Shown one piece after another: positions 14,096 through 20,774 of a stretch of DNA of 26,211 bases (its first letter is position 1; each line of letters starts with the position of its first letter). Position numbers and translations under genes: made by a program. The notes under the pieces were generated by a model. That model had not been told where the DNA came from. It searched no databases and saw only the letters and a program-made list of their open reading frames with translations. Location of the stretch: assembly GCA_019241805.1 (NCBI GenBank), contig JAFAWL010000439.1, positions 1 to 26,211 on the forward strand, given 5' to 3'. Source of the stretch: Actinomycetota bacterium (GTDB lineage: Bacteria > Actinomycetota > Actinomycetes > Mycobacteriales > Jatrophihabitantaceae).

Positions 14096-15369
14096 TGGAT
14101 TTCCTCGCCGTCTGGCTCGGCAAGCTTGTCCTGGTCGCCTTGCGGCTGGTGGGGCGGCGCGGCAATGCGCTACCGGGTTTGGTCGTTGAGAAGCTGTTCC
14201 CGGGCTACCTCCGACGCGCGATGAGCCGGCTGTCCGAGGGCGTCGTCGTGGTGACCGGCACCAACGGCAAGACCACCACCACGAAGATGGTGGCGACCAT
14301 CTTGACTCAGAAGTACCGAGTTTTGACCAACGACACGGGTAGCAATTTCGTCCGTGGCGCAATCACGACCGCGATCGAGCATTCGAGCTGGACCGGCCGG
14401 TTGCCTTACGACGTCGCGGTATTCGAACTGGACGAAGCCTGGGCCGTCCGCTTCGCCGATCAGGTGCCCCCCAGGCGGGCTCTGTTGCTCAACGTCATGC
14501 GCGACCAGCTCGATCGCTTCGGCGAGATCGACACGACCGCGCGATTGCTCGGGCGCGTGGCGGCCGCGACCACGCGCGATGTCGTGCTCAATCGCGACGA
14601 TCCGAGGGTAAGCGCGCTCGCTGTGCAGTGCACGGCAACGGTCAGCTATTTCGGGGTAGCGCCCGAGCTTCGGGCCGCGTTCCCGAACGACGACGAGCTC
14701 TACGGGGGCCCGCTGTTCGCCGGTACCGCGCCGGCGATCGCCGAGTTACGGGGGCTGCCGAGGACCGGCCAACCGTTGACGCGGCTACGGGTCGGCGACC
14801 TCGACGCGACCGTCGAGCTGCGCGCAAGCGGACCGCACAACGCCCAGAACGCAGCCGGGGCGGCAGCTCTGGGGCTCGTGGCGGGGCTGCGGGCCGGCGA
14901 GGTCGTCGCCGGTCTGCGGGAGGTGCAACCGGCCTTCGGTCGTGGTCAGAGCTTCGACGTGCAGGGCCGGCGCCTGGACCTGCACCTGGTCAAAAACCCG
15001 GCCGGCTTCCGGCAGTCGTTGAAGATCCTGGAACAGCTGCGGCCTCGCAGCATCGTTATCGCTATCAACGACGACTACGCCGACGGGCGCGACGTCTCGT
15101 GGCTCTGGGACGTCGACTTCAGTTTGCTCAGTGGTCTGGCGGCAATGGTCGAGACCTCAGGCACGCGCGCGGCCGACATGGCGTTGCGGCTGAAGTACGA
15201 CGATCTGCTCGTGCAGCGGGTCGAACCGGATCTGGAGAAAGCGGTGCGCAGTGCGGTCGAGTCGGTCGGCGCCGATCCTGCGGCCGGACCCGATGTCGTC
15301 GTCTTCAGCACCTACACCGCGATGTGGGCGCTGCACGCGATACTGCTGCGGATCGGACGCCCGAGTTGA
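14095..15369 (+). CDS. murT: Lipid II isoglutaminyl synthase, MurT subunit
   Basis: MurT and GatD together amidate D-glutamate of the lipid II stem peptide. MurT is the Mur-ligase-like ATPase that activates the carboxyl group. The 424-residue product has the P-loop TGTNGKTT at 54–61, LLNVMRDQLDRFGEID at 131–146, LNRDDPRV at 165–172, and the C-terminal DUF1727 domain with HLVKNPAGFRQSL and INDDYADGRDVSWLWDVDF. I find a single cysteine (179), so the four-cysteine zinc ribbon described in streptococcal and staphylococcal MurT is absent. The ATG at 14095 gives the usual N-terminal hydrophobic helix (LAVWLGKLVLVALRLVG). gatD follows after 22 bases. Confidence 0.95.
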   Translation: MDFLAVWLGKLVLVALRLVGRRGNALPGLVVEKLFPGYLRRAMSRLSEGVVVVTGTNGKTTTTKMVATILTQKYRVLTNDTGSNFVRGAITTAIEHSSWTGRLPYDVAVFELDEAWAVRFADQVPPRRALLLNVMRDQLDRFGEIDTTARLLGRVAAATTRDVVLNRDDPRVSALAVQCTATVSYFGVAPELRAAFPNDDELYGGPLFAGTAPAIAELRGLPRTGQPLTRLRVGDLDATVELRASGPHNAQNAAGAAALGLVAGLRAGEVVAGLREVQPAFGRGQSFDVQGRRLDLHLVKNPAGFRQSLKILEQLRPRSIVIAINDDYADGRDVSWLWDVDFSLLSGLAAMVETSGTRAADMALRLKYDDLLVQRVEPDLEKAVRSAVESVGADPAAGPDVVVFSTYTAMWALHAILLRIGRPS

Positions 15370-15391
15370 TCAAATCCGGAGGCCGACGAAC

Positions 15392-16102
15392 ATGCTCACT
15401 TTGATCCACCTGTATCCGCGCGAGATGAACATCTACGGCGACACCGGCAATATCCGGGTCTTGGCGCGGCGACTGGCCTGGCGAGGGATCGAGGCGTGCG
15501 TCGAGCCGGTGACGGTGGGCGGTCCAATGCCGACGGCGGCCGACATCGTGCTGGGTGGCGGGGGACAGGACGCCGCTCAGGGCGAGATCGGCGCCGACTT
15601 CGTGGCGAGGGCCTCGACCCTTCGGGCGATGGCCGACGACGGCGTCGTGTTCCTCGCGATCTGCGGCAGCTATCAACTTCTAGGCCACGAGTTCGTGACC
15701 CAGGAGGGCGTACGGATTCCTGGCGTCGGCGTGCTCGACGTGACCACCCATGGTTCGCCGACCCGCCTGATCGGCAACAACCACGTCGACACGGCCGACG
15801 CCGGCCGCTTGGTCGGCTACGAGAACCACAGCGGGCTCACCACGCTCGGGTCGGGAGTTCGTCCGCTCGGGCGGACCGAGAGCGGCCGCGGCAACAACGG
15901 AAGCGACCGCACCGAAGGTGCCGTCCGCGACAACGTGTTCGGCACATACCTGCACGGGCCGGTGCTGGCCAAGAGCCCACGTTTTGCCGACGAACTGCTG
16001 CGGCGGGCGCTCGCTCGACACGGCCACTCGCAGGAGCTGGAGCCGCTGGACGACTCACTGGCCGAGCAGGCGGCCGCAGTTGCGGTAGGCCGTCCCCGCT
16101 GA
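15392..16102 (+). CDS. gatD: Lipid II isoglutaminyl synthase, glutamine amidotransferase GatD
   Basis: GatD is a class I glutaminase that supplies ammonia to MurT. The 236-residue product has LIHLYPREMNIYGDTGN at the N-terminus, the nucleophile in AICGSYQLLG (Cys91) and the catalytic histidine in GTYLHGP (His188), close to the positions known in S. aureus GatD. Start ATG 15392 has GGAGG at 15378–15382, nine bases upstream. The frame is open further upstream across the end of murT, but the ribosome site and conserved N-terminus fix this start. It forms an operon with murT. Confidence 0.95.
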   Translation: MLTLIHLYPREMNIYGDTGNIRVLARRLAWRGIEACVEPVTVGGPMPTAADIVLGGGGQDAAQGEIGADFVARASTLRAMADDGVVFLAICGSYQLLGHEFVTQEGVRIPGVGVLDVTTHGSPTRLIGNNHVDTADAGRLVGYENHSGLTTLGSGVRPLGRTESGRGNNGSDRTEGAVRDNVFGTYLHGPVLAKSPRFADELLRRALARHGHSQELEPLDDSLAEQAAAVAVGRPR

Positions 16103-16134
16103 GCCGACCCAGGCCAGGACTAGGGGTTGCTGTG

Positions 16135-16147
16135 TACCCTCGTCGCG
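16135..16147 (+). promoter_or_regulatory. −10 element for a leaderless lipoprotein mRNA
   Basis: TACCCT at 16135–16140 is followed after six bases by the GTG at 16147, the same geometry as at 8822–8834. No clear −35 or Shine-Dalgarno site is seen. Confidence 0.4.
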
Positions 16148-16809
16148 TGACCGCGCCCAGGGAGGGCCGGCGTGCGGGGCGGGCGCTGGTGGTCGTCGCG
16201 ACGACGGCGGTAGTACTTCTGGCCAGTGGATGCAGTGGCCGGGTGCATAAGGTGGTGACCACGAACACCGTCGATGTCACGACGACGCAGACGTTGACGA
16301 GCCCGGCGCCGGTCCAGTCGTCCTACACGCCCCCGCCGGCCACCGCCGTGGCACCGTTGGGCTCGGCTCACGCCCCCATGCCCGCGGGCGAAACCGAGGG
16401 GCCTTGTCCTTACATCGCCAACGACGTCGTGGCCAACACGGAGGGCGATCACGTCTACCGGTCGTCGGTGATCACGACGACGACTCCGCACGGTTGCCGC
16501 TTCTACTTCTACGCCTCGCCTTTCCAAGCTATCGCCGACATCGTGCCGGTGACCTTCGATTCACCCACGGCCGCGCGCAACGCGATGATCGCCACCGGTA
16601 ATGCCGGCGCCAACGTCTTCGGGGCACCCGCACTTGCCCCCGGCGTCGACGGCGTGCTCTACCAGACCGCCTTCAATCCGCAGGACGGCATGCGGGATTG
16701 GGCTTGCACGTTTGCCAAAGGCAACGTCATGGTTACCGTGCACACGCAACAGACCAACACGTCGCAGGACGCGAAGAACCTCGCGCTGCTGCTCATCCCC
16801 AAGTTCTGA
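16147..16809 (+). CDS. DUF2020 lipoprotein
   Basis: The 220-residue product starts at GTG 16147 (GTG 16132 is possible) and has a lipoprotein signal: Arg-rich N-terminus, hydrophobic core (ALVVVATTAVVLLA) and lipobox LASGC with the acylated Cys29. A Thr/Pro linker leads to a domain with CPYIANDVVANTEGDHV, GCRFYFYA, TFDSPTAARNAM and YQTAFNP…WACTFAKGNVMVTVHTQQT. That pattern fits DUF2020, a family of actinobacterial cell-envelope lipoproteins of unknown function; its cysteines probably form disulfides. It lies 44 bases after gatD and seems to have its own leaderless promoter. Confidence 0.82.
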   Translation: MTAPREGRRAGRALVVVATTAVVLLASGCSGRVHKVVTTNTVDVTTTQTLTSPAPVQSSYTPPPATAVAPLGSAHAPMPAGETEGPCPYIANDVVANTEGDHVYRSSVITTTTPHGCRFYFYASPFQAIADIVPVTFDSPTAARNAMIATGNAGANVFGAPALAPGVDGVLYQTAFNPQDGMRDWACTFAKGNVMVTVHTQQTNTSQDAKNLALLLIPKF

Positions 16810-16833
16810 GTTTCAGGTCTGAGCGCGCCGCCG

Positions 16834-17523
16834 TCAGTCGAACGCGGGCGCCCCGCTGGTGTCAGCCGACCGCGACACAGGCGGCGCGGTGCCATTCACG
16901 CCGGAGCCCGCCGAGTTGGTGGCGCGACTTACCGCCTCGCCGGGTTTCTTCGCCCCGCGCAGGAACTTCCGCGCGGCCAAGGCGGCTGCGCCGGCCAGCA
17001 CGAGGCCGCCCACCACCCAGCGCGTCTTACCGCCGCCCTTGTGCTTGGCGACCGCCTTGCCCCGGGCGACGTCAGTCACTGCACTGGCGCGCGAGCTCAG
17101 CTCGTCGGCCAGCGCCGAGAGCGCTGCACTACCTTGCTTCTTGCGCCGCTTGGCTTCTCGCGCTGCCTTCTTGCTGGCGCGACGACCGGCTCGGCGAGCC
17201 TCACGTTTGGCCTGTTCGGCACGCTCACGGGCCTCCTTACGAAGGCCGTCGGCGCGGGCGCGGGCTTCCCTGCGTGCCGCGTCTACCCGCGACCGAGCGT
17301 CTTTTCGGGCGCTGTCGGCGCGTTTCTTGGCCTCGGCCTTGGCATCGCGGCGAGCGCTGCGTCCCCGGTCGACCGCGGCGCCCACCGCGGTTGAACCGGC
17401 AGCGACCGCGCTGGACACGACCTCGGAGACACTGGCGCCGACCTCCTTGGCCGAACCGGCGATCGTCTCGCCTGTCCGGTGCAGAGCCTCGGTCGGTTCT
17501 TCGCGGCTCGTCGTCGCGGTCAT
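16834..17523 (-). CDS. Basic H1-like coiled-coil protein with C-terminal membrane helix
   Basis: The 229-residue product starts at ATG 17523, with GAGAGGA eight bases upstream. After an acidic/neutral N-terminus with an amphipathic GSAKEVGASVSEVVSSAV segment, residues about 51–130 are an unbroken Lys/Arg/Ala/Glu helix (heptad-like RKDARSRVDAARREARARAD), similar in composition to histone H1-like proteins. One membrane helix follows at about 168–186 (WVVGGLVLAGAAALAARKF), then a Ser/Pro tail. It sits divergent from ppiA, where mycobacteria have cwsA (Rv0008c), also a coiled coil with a C-terminal membrane helix. A CwsA-like envelope or division role is a guess from position and shape, since sequence similarity is not evident. 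Confidence 0.75.
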   Translation of the reverse strand: MTATTSREEPTEALHRTGETIAGSAKEVGASVSEVVSSAVAAGSTAVGAAVDRGRSARRDAKAEAKKRADSARKDARSRVDAARREARARADGLRKEARERAEQAKREARRAGRRASKKAAREAKRRKKQGSAALSALADELSSRASAVTDVARGKAVAKHKGGGKTRWVVGGLVLAGAAALAARKFLRGAKKPGEAVSRATNSAGSGVNGTAPPVSRSADTSGAPAFD

Positions 17524-17644
17524 GGCAAAGATCCTCTCGACGTGACGGGTCCTACGTGAAATGGTCTTCCCAACTTCGCCGGCGCACACACTCCTGCACT
17601 GAATAGCCCGATTTTCGCCGTTTCCGGCCATGGCAGGATGAGTT

Positions 17645-17665
17645 CGATAGCTATCGGCCGGCCGA
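17645..17665. promoter_or_regulatory. Overlapping palindromes in the ppiA upstream region
   Basis: CGATAGCTATCG at 17645–17656 is a perfect 12-base palindrome. TCGGCCGGCCGA at 17654–17665 is a second one, sharing three bases with it. They lie about 75–95 bases before ppiA, between the divergent genes, where a dimeric regulator could bind. Confidence 0.4.
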
Positions 17666-17670
17666 ACGTA

Positions 17671-17709
17671 CGGCCCGCCGAGACCGGCCCGCGACAAACC
17701 GGCGGGCCG
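17671..17709 (+). promoter_or_regulatory. Ten-base-pair hairpin in the ppiA leader
   Basis: CGGCCCGCCG at 17671–17680 pairs perfectly with CGGCGGGCCG at 17700–17709 around a 19-base loop. It ends 17 bases before the ppiA ribosome site (AGGAG 17727–17731). It would be very stable in RNA, but there is no T run, so a leader structure or DNA-binding site is as likely as attenuation. Confidence 0.5.
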
Positions 17710-17739
17710 CGGAGCCTCATCCCGACAGGAGTCTCACGA

Positions 17740-18267
17740 GTGCCCGACACGACCGCCACGCTGCACACCAGCGCCGGCGACATCCGCATCAATCTGTTCC
17801 CCAACCACGCGCCCAAGACGGTCGCCAACTTCGTCGAACTGGCCCAGGGGTCGAAGGAGTGGACTCACCCCGGCACGCGCCAGAAGACGAGCGACCCGCT
17901 CTACAACGGCACGATCTTTCATCGGGTGATCGCGAATTTCATGATTCAGGGCGGCGATCCGCTCGGTCGTGGCACCGGTGGCCCGGGCTACAACTTCAAG
18001 GACGAGTTCCACCCTGAACTGGTCTTCGACCGCCCGTACCTGCTGGCCATGGCCAACTCCGGGCCGAACACCAACGGTTCTCAGTTCTTCATCACCGTCG
18101 TGCCAACCGGGTGGCTCAACCGCAAGCACACCATCTTCGGTGAGGTCGCCGACGCAGAAAGTCGAGCAGTCGTCGACGCGATTGCATCGACCAAGACCGG
18201 CGGGGGCGATCGGCCGGTGCAGGACGTCACCATCGATTCGGTGACGATCGACTCGAACGGAGATTGA
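17740..18267 (+). CDS. ppiA: Peptidyl-prolyl cis-trans isomerase, cyclophilin type
   Basis: This cytoplasmic cyclophilin catalyses proline isomerisation during folding. From GTG 17740 (AGGAG eight bases upstream) the product is 175 residues with no signal peptide. The active site is complete: FHRVI with Arg62, NFMIQGGD with Phe67 and Gln70, GSQFFIT, and WLNRKHTIFGEV with Trp125 and His130. The tryptophan that contacts cyclosporin in CypA is therefore present. It aligns closely with what I recall of M. tuberculosis PpiA, including FNHAPKTVANFV-like and FHPELxFDRPYLLAMAN segments. The frame is open further upstream, but only this start has a ribosome site. The rhomboid gene follows 13 bases downstream. 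Confidence 0.95.
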   Translation: MPDTTATLHTSAGDIRINLFPNHAPKTVANFVELAQGSKEWTHPGTRQKTSDPLYNGTIFHRVIANFMIQGGDPLGRGTGGPGYNFKDEFHPELVFDRPYLLAMANSGPNTNGSQFFITVVPTGWLNRKHTIFGEVADAESRAVVDAIASTKTGGGDRPVQDVTIDSVTIDSNGD

Positions 18268-18280
18268 TCGCATAAGCGGG

Positions 18281-19153
18281 ATGACGGTCGAGCCGTCCGG
18301 CGCAACGGAGCCGATGCCACGCTGCTACCGGCATCCGATGCGCGAGACCGGCGTGCGCTGTATTCGATGCGATCGACCCATCTGCTCGGAATGCATGCGA
18401 CCGGCCCCGGTCGGGTTCCAGTGCCCCGATGACGTGAAGCTCGCCCGGCGCTCGCAGCGGATCGCGCGCACCGTTGTCGGCGCGCCGGCCCGGCCCAGGC
18501 CGCCCGTCGTCACCTGGACGCTGATCGCGGCGAACGTCGCCGTGTTCCTGGCTACCGCGATCTGGTCGGTCGACGGGTTCAATCGCCCCGCCGCCAGTCG
18601 GCTGTTCCACGACTGGGTGCTCGTGCCCCAGCAGGTGGCGGCCCACGACGAGTACCTGCGCCTGGTCACCTCGACCTTCTTGCACGAGAACGTCCTGCAC
18701 ATCGCCTCGAACATGCTGGCGCTGGCCATAGTCGGGCCGCACCTGGAGCGGCTTATCGGATGGTGGCGTTATCTGGCCCTGTACCTGCTCGCGGGTCTCG
18801 GCGGCAGCACCGCCGTATACGTCTTCGACACCAAATACATCTCGGTGGTGGGAGCCTCGGGCGCGATCTTCGGCCTGTTCGCAGCCTGCGTCCTATTCGT
18901 CCGCGAGCTCGGCTTCGATCCCCGCTGGCTTATCGGGACGATCGTGCTCAACTTCGTGCTGACGTTCAGCGTGCCCAACATCTCTGCGCTGGCGCATATA
19001 GGCGGGTTCGTGACCGGGGCGTTGGGGGCGTTCGTCCTGGCCGCCGGGCCTTGGCGGCGACGTCGGGTTCCCATCGGGATGCAGGCCGGGGGACTCGGCG
19101 GCCTGTTCGCGGTGATGGTGGCCATAGTCGCCTGGCGCACCGCGGTGATCTGA
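18281..19153 (+). CDS. Rhomboid-family intramembrane serine protease with N-terminal zinc finger
   Basis: The 290-residue product starts with a B-box-like zinc-binding domain: Cys15, His18, Cys27, Cys30, Cys35, Cys38 and Cys48. A basic linker precedes six or seven membrane helices. The rhomboid core shows LHENVLHIASNML (His140, Asn144), the nucleophile in GASGAIFG (Ser193) and the general base in ALAHIGGFVTG (His239), so it should be active. Such zinc-finger rhomboids are common next to ppiA in actinobacteria. The start ATG 18281 has only a weak ribosome site. The last 261 bases are overlapped by an open frame of the convergent PH-protein gene. Confidence 0.93.
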   Translation: MTVEPSGATEPMPRCYRHPMRETGVRCIRCDRPICSECMRPAPVGFQCPDDVKLARRSQRIARTVVGAPARPRPPVVTWTLIAANVAVFLATAIWSVDGFNRPAASRLFHDWVLVPQQVAAHDEYLRLVTSTFLHENVLHIASNMLALAIVGPHLERLIGWWRYLALYLLAGLGGSTAVYVFDTKYISVVGASGAIFGLFAACVLFVRELGFDPRWLIGTIVLNFVLTFSVPNISALAHIGGFVTGALGAFVLAAGPWRRRRVPIGMQAGGLGGLFAVMVAIVAWRTAVI

Positions 19154-19552
19154 GGGAGCCAACCGGCGAATGGCGTCGTACGCCACGGCCGGGTCCACGC
19201 CGAGCGCGTGGCGCGCCAACACGACCAAGTGTTCACCGTCGTCGACCTCGAGCGTCTGACTGATCCGTCCCAGTCGTGAGCGCCGGTCCACTCGCACGGT
19301 GACACTGGTCCACTCGAATCGTCGCCGTCCGCAGGTGATGCCGACCGGATCCGCGACCAGGCGCGGCGTGCGGATGAGGTCGTCGAGCGCGTAGGCGGCG
19401 AGCGCGACAGCGGCGACCCCTAGTAGCAGCCGGCCTCCGGCGTCGGCGGCGACGGCCGCGCCTACGGCCACGACCGCAGCGGCTGCGCTCAGGAGGGCGA
19501 GCGGGCGCGACGGCCCGAACCGAATGATCGGTTCGTCCACACCGCGCTCCAC
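18893..19552 (-). CDS. PH-like domain membrane protein (Rv0010c type) with antisense C-terminal extension
   Basis: The 219-residue frame begins at GTG 19552. Residues about 17–37 and 41–57 are two hydrophobic helices (LALLSAAAAVVAVGAAVAA and LLLGVAAVALAAYAL). Residues 62–130 resemble the short bacterial PH domain of mycobacterial Rv0010c: RTPRLVADPVGITC, a turn, LEVDDGEHLVVLARHALGVDP and AVAYDAIRRLAP. Homologues end near here. In this window no stop occurs, and residues about 134–219 (His/Pro/Gln/Asp-rich, unstructured) are read antisense through the 3' end of the rhomboid gene. Function unknown; it belongs to the conserved ppiA–crgA neighbourhood. The start may be leaderless; a second GTG four codons later is possible. 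Confidence 0.75.
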   Translation of the reverse strand: MERGVDEPIIRFGPSRPLALLSAAAAVVAVGAAVAADAGGRLLLGVAAVALAAYALDDLIRTPRLVADPVGITCGRRRFEWTSVTVRVDRRSRLGRISQTLEVDDGEHLVVLARHALGVDPAVAYDAIRRLAPSDHRGAPGDYGHHHREQAAESPGLHPDGNPTSPPRPGGQDERPQRPGHEPAYMRQRRDVGHAERQHEVEHDRPDKPAGIEAELADE

Positions 19553-19586
19553 AGATGGGGAAAACTACAGAGGTGTAATCACAGCG
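19553..19586 (-). promoter_or_regulatory. AT-richer regulatory element between crgA and the PH gene
   Basis: Read on −, TGTGATTACA (19584–19575) is a near-palindrome matching its own reverse complement at 8 of 10 bases. TAGTTT (19567–19562) follows, fitting a −10 element nine bases before the PH gene's GTG. The GATGGGGAAAA stretch on + completes a block that differs in composition from its surroundings. It may be an internal promoter with a binding site. Confidence 0.4.
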
Positions 19587-19595
19587 ATGTGCCGT

Positions 19596-19859
19596 TCAGC
19601 GCCAGCGCACAGCCATGACCAAGCCGGCGACCAGGATCCCGAAGCCCACCGCGAAGTTCCACGCGCCCAGGCTGCGCATGAAAGCGATGTGGTCCGAGGC
19701 GAGGTAGTACGTGACCAGATAAGCCAGACCCAGGACGAACAGCACGGTCATCGCGATCGGATACCAGGTCGGGCTGGGTGCGACCGCCTTGGCCGCGGCC
19801 GTGGACACAGCCCGCGGAGAAGCGGTTTCCGGCTTCTTGCGGACCTTGGACTTGGGCAC
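19596..19859 (-). CDS. crgA: Cell division protein CrgA
   Basis: CrgA is a small actinobacterial membrane protein of the divisome that contacts FtsZ and septal peptidoglycan factors. The 87-residue product begins MPKSKVRKKP, the family's invariant N-terminus, and has two membrane helices at about 32–52 and 66–84. They are joined by a short loop ending MRSLGAWNFAVGFG, and the protein ends MAVRWR (mycobacterial form MRWH). Start GTG 19859 has AGGAG five bases upstream. A good promoter lies about 100 bases upstream. The PH gene follows in the same direction after a 43-base gap. Confidence 0.95.
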   Translation of the reverse strand: MPKSKVRKKPETASPRAVSTAAAKAVAPSPTWYPIAMTVLFVLGLAYLVTYYLASDHIAFMRSLGAWNFAVGFGILVAGLVMAVRWR

Positions 19860-19964
19860 GGGAACTCCTACGGAAATCAGGGGACGCGGGCCGCTTCGGC
19901 AGCGCCCGCCGGGTGCGCCGCGTGGGCCACACGCCGGCGACCGGGCGAAACGGCGCGACGTTTG

Positions 19965-19992
19965 AGGTTAGCGTAATCGAGTCCTCGTCCAA
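19965..19992 (-). promoter_or_regulatory. crgA promoter
   Basis: Read on −, TTGGAC (19992–19987) and TAACCT (19970–19965) are spaced by 16 bases. Transcription would start near 19958, giving a leader of about 100 bases before the crgA GTG. The divergent DUF881 gene starts only 24 bases away from the −35. Confidence 0.6.
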
Positions 19993-20015
19993 CTTCCCAT
20001 GAAAGCCTGAGGTCC

Positions 20016-20774
20016 GTGGCCCGTCGCCCGTTCGGAGCATGGCTTTCGTCCCTGTCACCTGGGGCGGGCCCGTGGCGCTGGTTGGTGCCCGTCGTCTGCG
20101 CCGTCGCCGGCCTGATCTTCGCTACCAGCGCCCGGGTGTCCAATGGCACCGATCTCAGATCGCCTCAGTCCGCGGACCTGCAGGGCCTCGTGCGCTCGGC
20201 CGAAGCGGACGTGAACCGCCAAAGTCAGCTCGCGGATGGACTGCGCGATCGAGTTTCGGCCGAGACCGACCAAGCTGCCCGGGATGACGCCGCGGTCGCC
20301 GCCGCGCAGCAGCGCTCGGCTCCGCTCCTGACCCCGGCCGGGCTCACCGCGGTCACGGGCCCAGGCATCACCGTGGTGCTGGACGACGCGTCCTCGATTC
20401 CGGCCGGCGTCGACCCCAACCAACTGGTCGTCCACCAATCGGATCTGCAGTCGGTGGTCAACGCGCTGTGGGCCGGCGGGGCCGAGGCGATGACGATCAG
20501 CGGGCAACGCGTGATCGCGACCAGCGCCGTGCGGTGCGTCGGCAACACCTTGTTGCTGAACGGACGGGTCTTCTCACCGCCATTCAGGGTTGCCGCCATA
20601 GGCCCCTTTGGCACAATGCGTGCTGCACTGGATCGTTCCCCCGGCGTTGGGCTGTTCAAGCAGGCCGCCGACTACTACGGGCTCGGATACACCGTCGCCC
20701 AGTCGTCGTCACTGAAGCTTCCGGCTTACACCGGCTCGACGTCCTTGACCTACGCGAAGGCGGCGCCGCGGTGA
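20016..20774 (+). CDS. DUF881 family membrane-anchored protein
   Basis: The 252-residue product (GTG 20016) has one membrane helix at about 21–38 (WLVPVVCAVAGLIFATSA), then a coiled-coil stretch (SAEADVNRQSQLADGLRDRV onward to about residue 100). The extracytoplasmic DUF881 domain follows, with GLTAVTGPGITVVLDD, VVHQSDLQSVVNALWAGGAEAMTI and GQRVIATSAVRCVGNTLLLNG. The family (Rv0012 in mycobacteria) is thought to act at the cell envelope or division, but its biochemistry is unknown. Its TGA overlaps the GTG of the sortase gene (GTGA), so translation is coupled. Confidence 0.9.
   Translation: MARRPFGAWLSSLSPGAGPWRWLVPVVCAVAGLIFATSARVSNGTDLRSPQSADLQGLVRSAEADVNRQSQLADGLRDRVSAETDQAARDDAAVAAAQQRSAPLLTPAGLTAVTGPGITVVLDDASSIPAGVDPNQLVVHQSDLQSVVNALWAGGAEAMTISGQRVIATSAVRCVGNTLLLNGRVFSPPFRVAAIGPFGTMRAALDRSPGVGLFKQAADYYGLGYTVAQSSSLKLPAYTGSTSLTYAKAAPR

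Noticed and set aside
14628..15404. Arg/Gly-rich + frame within murT
   Set aside because: It is out of phase with the conserved MurT motifs and has no start signal; a codon-position shadow.
15496..16146. N-terminal extension of the DUF2020 lipoprotein frame across gatD
   Set aside because: The extension is a shadow of gatD; the lipoprotein signal sequence begins only at GTG 16147 (or 16132).
16698..17606. Frames on + opposite the H1-like coiled-coil gene
   Set aside because: The − strand frame has a ribosome site, a coherent coiled coil and a membrane helix; the + frames are Arg/Ser/Pro-rich mirrors.
18227..18742. − strand frame opposite ppiA end and rhomboid start
   Set aside because: No start signal or motif; shadow of the zinc-finger and first helices of the rhomboid protein.
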